From contig JACRGC010000009.1 in assembly GCA_016212475.1 (NCBI GenBank), forward strand, positions 62,001 to 126,000: DNA of 64,000 nucleotides, read 5' to 3'. Shown one piece after another: positions 8,338-15,961 of this stretch. The stretch is from Microcaldota archaeon (GTDB lineage Archaea; Micrarchaeota; Micrarchaeia; Norongarragalinales; SBBD01). Both the position numbers and the translations under genes were made by a program. The notes under the pieces are model-generated. The model worked only from the letters and a program-made list of their open reading frames with translations. It was not told the DNA's origin and did no database searches. How positions within the stretch are numbered: the stretch's first letter is position 1; each line of letters opens with the position of its first letter.

Positions 8338-9072
8338 TTATTGCCTTTTATTTTTGTTACCCCTTTCACGTGCCTCCCTATTTAATTGAGCATCTGCAAG
8401 GAATCTCCAAACACTTTCAGGTTGCAAATTTTGCCTCCAAAAGCTTAAGCCACGCTTGGTTAGCCCTCCTTTTTCTTTTAAATATCCTTTCGATACCATT
8501 TCTTTTCTCCATTTGGGTATTTCAAGAGCATCAAGTTTTTTTGGCGGCGCAACGTAAAGCAAAAACAACCCATCAACTCCATGTTTCTTTACAAGTCTTT
8601 TGACATTTAGATTTCTTATTATTTGAATAATCCATGACGGATTTGTCAAAAAAGGAACCTTACCAGAATGGGCCCGCATTTCTCTTTCTGCAAAATTCTG
8701 TTTGTGTGATTTTTGTAATAAACCGCTTGTAAAAACATCCGCTGTAGGCTCGTAAAATTTATAACTTTTATCGTGATCTTTTTGAAATATTTCTTTTTTT
8801 GTTTTAGATTGAATAATATTTCGTTCTAGGATTTTTGATAATCTTGAATTTAATATGTTTTCATTTATTTGAATCCCATGCTGCAATTCATGATCCAAAA
8901 CAAAAGGCGTTTGCGATCTTAAGGTTATCGTATGCGTATTTGCACGGTACTCTCCTTTGTTTCCTGAATTTCTGAAATCATTTGCTATTTTTGGTTTAAG
9001 TTGAGCTAATGGAACTCCACTGATTTCCGAAAACCTCTTGTACATCCGTTCAACATTTAGCTTTATTGCCAT
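8338..9072 (-). CDS. HExxH zincin-like protein, 244 aa
   Basis: I do not recognise the family. The protein has a clear zincin helix, LDHELQHGIQ (HELQH at residues 61-65), in which two His would bind zinc and Glu would be the base. A possible third ligand is the Glu in YEPTADVF (~residue 108). The C-terminal third is Trp- and Lys/Arg-rich (PKWRKEMVSKGYLKEKGG, SFWRQNL), like a winged-helix or nucleic-acid-binding module. No signal peptide or membrane helix, so cytoplasmic. The start is placed at 9072, 4 bases after the lplA stop; a longer frame reading back into lplA is a shadow. The gene is more A+T-rich than lplA, so it may be an insertion downstream of the lipoate ligase operon. Confidence 0.6.
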   Translation of the reverse strand: MAIKLNVERMYKRFSEISGVPLAQLKPKIANDFRNSGNKGEYRANTHTITLRSQTPFVLDHELQHGIQINENILNSRLSKILERNIIQSKTKKEIFQKDHDKSYKFYEPTADVFTSGLLQKSHKQNFAEREMRAHSGKVPFLTNPSWIIQIIRNLNVKRLVKKHGVDGLFLLYVAPPKKLDALEIPKWRKEMVSKGYLKEKGGLTKRGLSFWRQNLQPESVWRFLADAQLNREARERGNKNKRQ

Positions 9073-9076
9073 CCAA

Positions 9077-9823
9077 TCATCTTTGGAAATTCCATTCCGT
9101 AGTCTTGTATTTTGTGGTTGCAAGCTCTTTTGCCCGAAGAAGCTCGTTTTCCGTCCAGCTCCCAAATTCGAATTCCTTTCCCTGCGTGAACGCTTCAACA
9201 AGAGCCTTGTAAGCCTCGTTTTTATCCGCAATCCCAAGCCGCTTAAGGCTTGTAACCCGCTCCTCAACAGACGCTATCATCTTATCTGAAATTTTCTCCT
9301 TTGAAACTTTCAGCACAGAAAACATCTTCCTAACATCCAAATCATACAGCAAAGTGCCATGCTGAAGCAAAACGCCATGCCTTCTTGTCTGCGCATTTCC
9401 GGAAACTTTCTTTCCCCCAACTATGATGTCATTTATCGGCTTGAATTCCGCTTCCAAATTGAGCGTTTTTAGCCCATTTACGATCCATCCGCAGATGATT
9501 TTGTAGGAAGCAATTATGTCTTTTGTGAAATAAATTTCAGGCGCAATCACGCTATAGGTTATTTCGCCATTGTAATCGTGGTAAACCGCTCCTCCGCCGG
9601 TCCTTCTCCTGACGACATCAATTTCATTTTTCCTGCACTCCTCCAAATCAACCTCATCGGTTATGCTTTGGTGGTACCCAATTGAAACTGCGCTTGGCTG
9701 CCATCCGTAGAACCTAATTGTTGGAGCAACTTTGCCATCAGCAACAGCTTCCGAGCATGCCTCATCAAGGGCCATGTTGGTAAAAGCATCATGATGCTCA
9801 AACATTATTACTCTCCATTTCAT
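9077..9823 (-). CDS. lplA: Lipoate-protein ligase, catalytic subunit (bipartite)
   Basis: Activates lipoate (or octanoate) with ATP and attaches it to the E2 lysine. Motifs: RRRTGGGAVYHD (the lipoyl-AMP loop), GGKKVSGNAQTRR with the catalytic lysine region, and LLQHGTLLYD. At 248 residues it comprises only the large N-terminal domain; the C-terminal accessory domain is a separate gene immediately upstream (lplB), as known for Thermoplasma-type archaeal ligases. The start overlaps the lplB stop by 4 bases (ATGA), so the pair is translationally coupled. Confidence 0.92.
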   Translation of the reverse strand: MKWRVIMFEHHDAFTNMALDEACSEAVADGKVAPTIRFYGWQPSAVSIGYHQSITDEVDLEECRKNEIDVVRRRTGGGAVYHDYNGEITYSVIAPEIYFTKDIIASYKIICGWIVNGLKTLNLEAEFKPINDIIVGGKKVSGNAQTRRHGVLLQHGTLLYDLDVRKMFSVLKVSKEKISDKMIASVEERVTSLKRLGIADKNEAYKALVEAFTQGKEFEFGSWTENELLRAKELATTKYKTTEWNFQR

Positions 9824-10140
9824 TCCAAAGCACCGTTTGTTTCTTTTGCCTGCTTTATTGCCTCAAAAAATGTCGAGGCAATTGCCTGCGGGGTAATCCC
9901 AATCATCTGGATTCCTTGCGATTTGCAAATTTCCTCAATTTTCAATGCAATTGTTTCCATTCCTTCTGAAGCATTCGACATTACAAGCGTTTTTTCAATC
10001 ACAACAAGCGAATCTTCCGGATGTATGAAAAAATCGCCTGTAATTTTCACGTATTTTGCCTTCTCTTGCGATTCCGAAAGCTCAACTTCCATCCTAAGCA
10101 TCTTTCCGCCTTCGACTTTTGCTGTGATTTTTGATTTCAT
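9820..10140 (-). CDS. lplB: Lipoate-protein ligase, accessory C-terminal domain subunit
   Basis: 106 residues that match the small C-terminal domain of bacterial LplA, made as a separate protein. It starts with KVEGGKMLRMEVEL and contains ITGDFFIHPED, typical of this domain, and ends in a long helix (IASTFFEAIKQAKE). In the archaeal two-part enzyme LplA needs this subunit for lipoate adenylation. Gene order lplB-lplA with a 4-base overlap supports the assignment more than the sequence alone. Confidence 0.85.
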   Translation of the reverse strand: MKSKITAKVEGGKMLRMEVELSESQEKAKYVKITGDFFIHPEDSLVVIEKTLVMSNASEGMETIALKIEEICKSQGIQMIGITPQAIASTFFEAIKQAKETNGALE

Positions 10141-10245
10141 TGAAAAATTACCCGTTCAAGCACTTGTTTGGGCGCTAGGCTCTAAAAGGCTTTCGCATTT
10201 GGAAAACAAAAAGGCGGATGTTTCAATTCCGGCCTCGAAAACCAT

Positions 10246-10767
10246 TCATTTCCGTTCGCGGATTCCTTGCCTATATCCTTGCAAAAACGCCCTTCTTGCA
10301 ATTTCCTTGATGTGCGGAATTGTTTCCTCCTTTTTGTATGAACTTTCCGCTGCATCGCTAAAAACCCTCCTGATTGCATTCTTGTATGGGGACCTGACAA
10401 CTTCATTGAACCGTACGATGTCATTTCCCCTAACTTCAAATTGGTCGTGTTCTCGCCTTCCTCTTTTTGGCGCCCTTCTTTCCAATTCCCCCAAGTTTGC
10501 GTGTTTGCGGTATTTTCCCAACATGAATCCATGGTCCATTATCTTCTCGAGCATCGGGCCAAGCCTTAGCTTTGATTCGGATTCTGGGGTTTCCTCGGTT
10601 AGGGGAAATAGGTGTTTTTCTATTTGGGTGCGTATGGGCTTTGCATAATACCTCCCGAAAATTTTCCTAAGTTCGAGTTCCCTATCCTTTGGGATCCTGA
10701 TTTTCCTTTGGGTATTTGCGTGCGTGATCTGTTCCTCGCGCAATATTTCCTCGACGTTGATTTTCAT
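10246..10767 (-). CDS. Conserved-looking hypothetical basic protein, 173 aa
   Basis: Very rich in Arg, Lys and Glu, no membrane segment. It reads as mostly helical with the central motif RRAPKRGRREHDQFEVRG and ends ARRAFLQGYRQGIRERK. The Arg clusters suggest RNA or nucleic-acid binding, but I do not recognise the family. The ATG at 10767 is preferred over a TTG two codons upstream. It runs towards lplB, 105 bases away. Confidence 0.65.
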   Translation of the reverse strand: MKINVEEILREEQITHANTQRKIRIPKDRELELRKIFGRYYAKPIRTQIEKHLFPLTEETPESESKLRLGPMLEKIMDHGFMLGKYRKHANLGELERRAPKRGRREHDQFEVRGNDIVRFNEVVRSPYKNAIRRVFSDAAESSYKKEETIPHIKEIARRAFLQGYRQGIRERK

Positions 10768-10934
10768 GTTCAATCACATTTGGTAAAATTTAACCCAATT
10801 TCGGGTAAAATGGGGGTATTTAAGAGCAAAATCAAAACGATAACTATATATACTAGTTTTAGGAGAATTTATATATCTAACTGATGTTGGCAAGTTCTTT
10901 TTGGGTTATTTGGCTTCATCTCAAAGTGTTGCAT

Positions 10935-11150
10935 ATGCATTTCAAAGTCCTAAGCGTTAGCGCATCCAATAATTTGGTCCTAAGGTCAACCGAAGGGTTG
11001 CCGGTTTCCCGCAAAATGCAGCTTTTTTTGCAAGGAAAGCACGTAGGCGAGGTTTTTGAAACCATCGGCCTTGTCAAATCGCCCCTATATCTTGCGCGTG
11101 CAAAGGAAAAGGCAAACGAACTGGTTGGAAAGCAATTGGAAGGAAAATGA
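10935..11150 (+). CDS. gar1: H/ACA ribonucleoprotein protein Gar1
   Basis: 71 residues forming a single Gar1 beta-barrel. The protein works in the H/ACA guide complex (with Cbf5, Nop10, L7Ae) that makes pseudouridine in rRNA. The signature run is GEVFETIGLVKSPLYLARA, equivalent to the 'G.V.DIFGPV..PYV' core of archaeal Gar1. The start at 10935 gives the usual archaeal length; the longer frame from 10884 adds an unrelated hydrophobic leader. It sits directly upstream of the TFB gene, an arrangement found widely in archaea, which strongly supports the call for such a short protein. Confidence 0.85.
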   Translation: MHFKVLSVSASNNLVLRSTEGLPVSRKMQLFLQGKHVGEVFETIGLVKSPLYLARAKEKANELVGKQLEGK

Positions 11151-11268
11151 ATTGTCAATTGAAATTTGAAAAATGGGTTGGAGCGGGGGGCAAGTTGATT
11201 TTATATTTAACGGGAAATTTCGAAAACTGAGCGGTTTTTTTGTTTCCTAAAAAATTAGGTGGTAATGT

Positions 11269-12168
11269 ATGGAATGTCCAGAATGTCATAGCACAAAAAT
11301 GAGGAAGGATCCGGGCAGGGGCGAACTTATCTGCGCAAACTGCGGACTTGTAATTGAAGAATCCTTAATGCACGAAGGCCCGGAATGGAGGGCATTTGAT
11401 GCAGAGCAGCGGGCCAGCAGGGCAAGGACTGGAGCGCCTCTTAAGTATATGTCCCCAAACAAGGGATTGGTCACAGAAATCGACCAATACAACCGCGATA
11501 TTCGCGGCGGAAAGATTTTGCCATCCCAGCAAGCACAGCTTTACAGGATGAGGAAATGGCACAAGCGCGCATCTATTAGCAATTCAATTGAGCGCAACCT
11601 AGCGATTGCGCTTACGGAAATGAATAGGGTTGCAGCTCATTTAGGGCTTGAAGAATCCATCAGGGAAAGCTCGGCTCTTCTTTACAGAAAATGCGTTGAA
11701 AAAGGCTTGATCAGAGGAAGGCAAATCGAATCCGTGGTTTCAGCTGTGATTTATGCAATTTGCAGGCAATATGGGATTCCAAGAACGCTTGATGAAATCG
11801 CAGTGATTGCTGAAATCCCAAAAAAGGAAATTGGGCGAACTTACAGATTAATCACGCAAGAACTCGAGCTTAAAGTGCCCCTTACAAATCCGAGATTTTA
11901 CATCTCAAGGTTCGTAACCGCCCTTAGGCTCTCCGGAGAAACCCAGCAAAAGGCAAACGATATCCTAAACCAGGCGCTAAAGAAGGGCCTCATTTCAGGA
12001 AGGGGCCCGATGGGAGTAGCTGCAGCGGCAGTTTACATTGCATCGGTTTCAACCGGCGAAAGAAGGACCCAAAAGGAAGTTGCCGATGTTGCAGGAGTAA
12101 CCGAGGTAACAATTAGGAACCGATATAGGGAACTCAAGAAGGCGCTTGGGCTGGATATTGCAATCTAA
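11269..12168 (+). CDS. tfb: Transcription initiation factor TFB
   Basis: Archaeal TFIIB homologue; binds TBP-DNA at the BRE and recruits RNA polymerase. Order: N-terminal zinc ribbon (C3, C6, C22, C25), the B-finger/linker with 'RTGAPL', then two cyclin repeats (~110-200 and ~205-299). The second repeat ends in the BRE-reading helix-turn-helix QKEVADVAGVTEVTIRNRYR. Full length, 299 residues. A ribosome binding site GGTGGT is next to the ATG and a TATA-like TTTTATATTTAA lies near 11199-11210. A T-rich tract follows the stop. Confidence 0.97.
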   Translation: MECPECHSTKMRKDPGRGELICANCGLVIEESLMHEGPEWRAFDAEQRASRARTGAPLKYMSPNKGLVTEIDQYNRDIRGGKILPSQQAQLYRMRKWHKRASISNSIERNLAIALTEMNRVAAHLGLEESIRESSALLYRKCVEKGLIRGRQIESVVSAVIYAICRQYGIPRTLDEIAVIAEIPKKEIGRTYRLITQELELKVPLTNPRFYISRFVTALRLSGETQQKANDILNQALKKGLISGRGPMGVAAAAVYIASVSTGERRTQKEVADVAGVTEVTIRNRYRELKKALGLDIAI

Positions 12169-12203
12169 TCCCTTTCTTTTTTCTTTTATTTTTTATTTTT
12201 CCT
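12169..12203 (+). terminator. T-rich terminator after tfb
   Basis: A run of almost pure T with single C or A interruptions begins at the tfb stop codon and extends into the 3' end of the convergent gene at 12186-12689. Confidence 0.5.
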
Positions 12204-12689
12204 GATGCTTTTTTCCAGTTTTTCAATTGATACGGATAGCGGCAGGGTTCTTCTAATTCCGCCCCAAAAAAGCCTTGTCAACAATCCCCTGCCGGTTTTT
12301 TTCAAATAAGATCTTCCTTCCTTACTTACCGGTATGCTAATATCCAAGACGTTGCCAACTAATGAAATAAGGTGCTTGGAAGCTATCAATTCAAGGTTCC
12401 TTGCGATATTTCCCCCTTCCAATTTTTTATCAATGCCTTCCCGCAAATAAATATACGGGTATACGTTTGATCTTACCCTGTTTTCACCACTATTTGGATA
12501 GTTGATGTGCCCTGTTTTTACCTGTGCTTTTCCTTCCAATGCTATTTCCGCCTTTGGGGATTCAAAAAACATTCGAAGTTCGTGCGGCCTTAATTTTTTT
12601 GAAACCGCATGAATTTCATATTTATGTTCCCATTTAGAGGGTTTGTGCACAAGCAAAAACCCCGTTTTAACCCCTTCTTGTTTTGGCAT
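12186..12689 (-). CDS. Hypothetical basic protein, 167 aa
   Basis: Not recognised. It begins MPKQEGVKTGFLLVHKPSKW, is predicted beta-rich in the first two thirds and has a strongly basic C-terminus (EKSIRKNKK). No signal peptide or membrane helix. It is divergent from the CYTH gene and appears to share one TATA element with it (12712-12721), placing the ATG about 27 bases away; hence probably leaderless. The 3' end lies within the T-rich terminator zone of tfb. Confidence 0.65.
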   Translation of the reverse strand: MPKQEGVKTGFLLVHKPSKWEHKYEIHAVSKKLRPHELRMFFESPKAEIALEGKAQVKTGHINYPNSGENRVRSNVYPYIYLREGIDKKLEGGNIARNLELIASKHLISLVGNVLDISIPVSKEGRSYLKKTGRGLLTRLFWGGIRRTLPLSVSIEKLEKSIRKNKK

Positions 12690-12711
12690 ATGAAATCCAA
12701 TGCTTCCGCAG

Positions 12712-12721
12712 TTTTAAATAT
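12712..12721. promoter_or_regulatory. Shared TATA element between two divergent genes
   Basis: TTTTAAATAT is near-palindromic, and lies ~27 bases from the ATG at 12689 (minus) and ~33 bases from the ATG at 12749 (plus). No other TATA-like element is present in the 59-base gap, so it could serve both directions. Confidence 0.45.
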
Positions 12722-12748
12722 GCGTTTGGCATTAAGGTTTTTGTTGCT

Positions 12749-13300
12749 ATGGCGCTCGAAATAGAAATCAAAGTTCATGTAAAGGACCCATCAAGGATGC
12801 GATCCAAAATCAAGGAAGCTAGGGGCCAGCACACAAAAACAGCTAGGCAATACGATGGGATTTTTGATTTCCCAAACGGGAAGCTATTCAAGCGCGGAGA
12901 GCTGTTTAGGCTTCGCATAATCGAGCCGGTGTGGCCGGACGGTGAGAAAAAAGCCATTATTACATTCAAAGGAAAACGAAAACTAAATGGCGCAATCAAA
13001 TCAAGGGAAGAAACCGAATTTGAAACCGGAGATATCCGAGGCGCGCTTTTAACCCTTAAGGAAATGGGCCTTGAAAAGAAGATGGAATACCTAAAATCAA
13101 CCGAATTTTACCGGCTTGGAAAATTGAAAATCACCCTTGATCATTTTCCGCAACTTAAGGAGCTTGGCCATTTCATAGAGCTTGAAGGAACTAGGTTGGA
13201 TATTGAAAAAGGCATGAAAAAGCTGGGGCTTGATGAAAAAGACGCCGAAAAACTCTCATACCCGGAAATCATGGCAAAGCTGTTCAAGAAAAAGGGATGA
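12749..13300 (+). CDS. CYTH domain protein (class IV adenylate cyclase / triphosphatase family)
   Basis: The CYTH signature ExExK is at the very start (E4-I-E6-I-K8), followed by the tunnel-type fold's alternating charged strands: 'FKRGELFRLRI', 'KKAIITFKGKR', 'SREETEFE', 'MGLEKKMEYLKST', 'LDHFPQLKELGHFIELEG'. This is the CyaB/ThTPase-like group, which acts on triphosphates of nucleotides, thiamine or inorganic triphosphate; the substrate cannot be told from sequence. 183 residues, cytoplasmic. The start is the ATG at 12749, where the ExExK motif begins. Confidence 0.88.
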   Translation: MALEIEIKVHVKDPSRMRSKIKEARGQHTKTARQYDGIFDFPNGKLFKRGELFRLRIIEPVWPDGEKKAIITFKGKRKLNGAIKSREETEFETGDIRGALLTLKEMGLEKKMEYLKSTEFYRLGKLKITLDHFPQLKELGHFIELEGTRLDIEKGMKKLGLDEKDAEKLSYPEIMAKLFKKKG

Positions 13301-13336
13301 TGCAAATGATTGCAATGCGCCTCGAAATTGAATAAC

Positions 13337-14158
13337 TTAGATGCTGCTCTTCTTCTTTGCTTTTTCCCAGATGTTCTCCTCATAAATCCTTATGAATTTT
13401 CCTGGGAATTTGCTTTTGTAGATCTCAAGCGATTTCACATCCTCATCTATTTGCCCATCAACCGAAATCATGATTTCGCGATCTAGGGATTCTATGTGGA
13501 ATGAATGGTTTGCCGGAAAAACAACCGGATGGTTGGTTGCAGACATTGGGCAAATTGGCGTTAGCGTTATGCTTTCAATTGTTGGGAAGACAATTGGCCC
13601 TCCAGCTGAAAGCGAATAAGCAGTCGAGCCGGTTGGGGTTGAAAATATCGCCCCATTGGCTGCAAAAGTATCCTTGAAAACATCCGAATTGACTTTCAAT
13701 GTGACAAGCCTTGAAACATTTTTTGCATGCACTGCAACCTCGTTTAGCGCCTGAGCTGTTTTTCCATCATAATCGACAGTCAATTTCATTCGCTCTTCGA
13801 TTTTGAATTTCCCATCAATCAAAAGCCTAAGCCCATCAAAATAGCCGTGCTCATCTAGGTTTGCCAAAAATCCTACTGTTCCGGTGTTGATTTCTAGCTT
13901 TGGGATGCCAGGATAAACCATTTCGCTGTGGAGGAATGTGCCATCGCCCCCGACGATCAAAATCGCATCCACTTTTTTTGCAAATTCCTTTTCTTCAAAA
14001 GATTCCTTCAAATTAAGGTACTTGGCAGTTGGGGCATCGAACAATAAATCGAATCCTTTCTTTTCATTCTCTTTTTCAAGAAATGCAATGGCATCTTTAG
14101 CAACCCTTCCTGCATGCTCTGTTTTTTTGCTTATGAATCCCAATCTTTTGATTTTCAT
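13337..14158 (-). CDS. nadK: NAD kinase
   Basis: Phosphorylates NAD to NADP. Key motifs: the GGDGT box (ILIVGGDGTFLHS), 'NTGTVGFLANL', and the second conserved block STPTGSTAYSLSAGGPIV followed by 'PICPMS'. Length of 273 residues is normal for archaeal enzymes. It is cytoplasmic, likely cotranscribed with the upstream glyS (23-base gap). Confidence 0.95.
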   Translation of the reverse strand: MKIKRLGFISKKTEHAGRVAKDAIAFLEKENEKKGFDLLFDAPTAKYLNLKESFEEKEFAKKVDAILIVGGDGTFLHSEMVYPGIPKLEINTGTVGFLANLDEHGYFDGLRLLIDGKFKIEERMKLTVDYDGKTAQALNEVAVHAKNVSRLVTLKVNSDVFKDTFAANGAIFSTPTGSTAYSLSAGGPIVFPTIESITLTPICPMSATNHPVVFPANHSFHIESLDREIMISVDGQIDEDVKSLEIYKSKFPGKFIRIYEENIWEKAKKKSSI

Positions 14159-14181
14159 GAAAATCCCCTCAAATTCTAAGT

Positions 14182-15693
14182 TTAGAATTTCCCGCCTTTC
14201 AATAAATTCCCAATAATTTCAACGCATTCATTGATTTTTATCCTTTTTTGCAAAGTAGAATCCCTCTCCCGAATCGTTATGGTTTCATCCTTGAGCGTAT
14301 CGTAATCAATTGTCAAGCAATAAGGCGTCCCAATCTCATCTTGCCTAGCATACCTTCTTCCGATGCTTCCTGCTTCATCGTATTCGCATGCCATGTTTTT
14401 CCTTAGCATCCCAAAAATTTCCAATGCCTTTTGCGCAAGCCCGTCCTTTTTCATGAGCGGAAATATTGCAACCTCGATTGGAGCAACGCTTGAATTCAGG
14501 TGCAAAATTGTTTTCTTTTCCTCCCCATCTAGTTTTTCCTCAAACGCATCAATAATAACCGTTAGCAGCGCCCGCTCCAATCCGAATGAAGGCTCAATTA
14601 CTACTGGAAGCACTTTTGCTTTGGTTTCATCGTCAAAATACGTGAGGTCCTTTTTGCTTCCGAGCATGTGCTGCTTCAAATCGAAATCGCCCCTGTTTGC
14701 AATTCCGCTAAGTTCTTTCCATCCCCAAGGGTAGTTGTATTCCAAATCCCAAGTTTCAGATGAGTAATGCGAAAGCTCTGTTTTTACGTGCTGCCTAATC
14801 CTTAGGTTTTCCTTTTTGATTCCAAGGCCCAAAAACCATTCGTACGCCTTGATGATCCAGTATGCGTGCCATTTCGTGCCAATTGATTTGCCGTTAAGAA
14901 GGCTTGCAAATGTTGTCTTGCGCTCGTTTTCCTTGCTTTCCTGCATTTTTTCCGTTAGGGCATTTATCTCAAGATCAAGTTCGTTTTCACTTATTTGGCA
15001 TTCGTCCAATTTTTCCGGATGCACGAAAAATTCCATTTCCATCTGGGAAAATTCCCTGCACCTAAAAACAAAATTCCTAGGGGAAATCTCATTCCGAAAT
15101 GCCTTGCCGATTTGGGCGATCCCAAATGGCAGTTTTTTCCTCGAGCTCATCTGGACCTGCTTGAAATTTATGAAAATCATCTGCGCGGTTTCGGGCCTTA
15201 AATATGCAATTGAGCTCTCATCCTCGCTTGCGCCAACCTGCGTTTTGAACATCAAATTGAACGAACTGGCAATTTCCAATTCGCCCTTGCAGTTTTGGCA
15301 CACGAGCTTGTTTTCGATGATCAATTTGTTTATGTTGTCAAGCGATTTGCCTTCAACGGAAATCTTAAGCTCATCTTCAATTAGGCTATCGGCCCTAAAT
15401 TTTGCGCGGCATTTTTTGCATTCAATTAGCGGGTCGGAAAATTCGGCTAAATGCCCGGATGCATTCCAAATTGCGCTGGAAGAAACTATGGATCCATCGA
15501 TTCCAACAACTTCATGCCTTGTATCGACAAAAAAATTCCACCAGTTCTGCTCGATTTTGCGTTTTAATAGCGTTCCGTAGTTCCCAAAGTCGAAAAAACC
15601 AGCCATTGTGCCGTAAATCTGCCCGCTGGCAAACAAAAAGCCCCTCCTTTCCAGTAGGTTGACTACTTTTTCCATTCTTTCATCTTTTGCCAT
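14182..15693 (-). CDS. glyS: Glycyl-tRNA synthetase (archaeal/eukaryotic type)
   Basis: Class II synthetase, charges tRNA-Gly. Motif 1 region 'GFFDFGNYGTLLKRKIEQNW', motif 2 'FRNEISPRNFVFRCREFSQME' and motif 3 'EPSFGLERALL' are present. A CxxC...CxxC zinc insertion (CKKCRAKF and CQNCKG) is as expected for the alpha2 type. 503 residues from the ATG at 15693; a frame from 15735 adds an unsupported leader. Upstream on this strand a TATA-like TTTAAAAGG lies near 15723-15732, next to a C-rich repeat. Confidence 0.96.
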   Translation of the reverse strand: MAKDERMEKVVNLLERRGFLFASGQIYGTMAGFFDFGNYGTLLKRKIEQNWWNFFVDTRHEVVGIDGSIVSSSAIWNASGHLAEFSDPLIECKKCRAKFRADSLIEDELKISVEGKSLDNINKLIIENKLVCQNCKGELEIASSFNLMFKTQVGASEDESSIAYLRPETAQMIFINFKQVQMSSRKKLPFGIAQIGKAFRNEISPRNFVFRCREFSQMEMEFFVHPEKLDECQISENELDLEINALTEKMQESKENERKTTFASLLNGKSIGTKWHAYWIIKAYEWFLGLGIKKENLRIRQHVKTELSHYSSETWDLEYNYPWGWKELSGIANRGDFDLKQHMLGSKKDLTYFDDETKAKVLPVVIEPSFGLERALLTVIIDAFEEKLDGEEKKTILHLNSSVAPIEVAIFPLMKKDGLAQKALEIFGMLRKNMACEYDEAGSIGRRYARQDEIGTPYCLTIDYDTLKDETITIRERDSTLQKRIKINECVEIIGNLLKGGKF

Positions 15694-15733
15694 AAGTTTT
15701 CCAAGATTTATTTGAAATTTAAGCCTTTTAAAC

Positions 15734-15780
15734 AACCCCTCTAGGGGGATATCCCCCTACTAGGGTTGCCTCTACCTCCC
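15734..15780. repeat. C-rich dispersed repeat, copy A, with perfect palindrome
   Basis: Contains an 18-base perfect palindrome TAGGGGGATATCCCCCTA at 15742-15759 followed by GGGTTGCCTCTACC. The same ~47-base unit, inverted, occurs at 21751-21800 with about four substitutions and one indel. It lies between folC and glyS. Confidence 0.8.
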
Positions 15781-15875
15781 TTATTAGTGTCGCCTCTATC
15801 CCCCTCTATTTGCCTCTACCCCCTTATCTGTGTTGCCGCCTCCCCCCAAATTTGCACGGTTTCCCCTACCTCTTA
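15763..15875. repeat. Degenerate tandem GCCTCTACCCCC repeats
   Basis: Downstream of the palindrome the motif (T)TGCCTCTACC(C/T)CC recurs with 20-24 base spacing (starts near 15767, 15791, 15811, 15834), each copy more degenerate. No gene is supported here; frames across it are shadows of strand-biased C-rich sequence. Confidence 0.6.
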
Positions 15876-15961
15876 ATCAGAACCGCCGCCTTGCGCCTGT
15901 TTGCCTAATTGCCCCTGTGGCTCCTAAAGCATGCCTTTGCGATTTTCCCTCAAATTTCCCC

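Noticed and set aside
9070-9267. N-terminal extension of the zincin-like gene into lplA
   Set aside because: The extension is in another frame of the conserved lplA 3' end and is Arg-rich shadow sequence; the ATG at 9072 follows the lplA stop.
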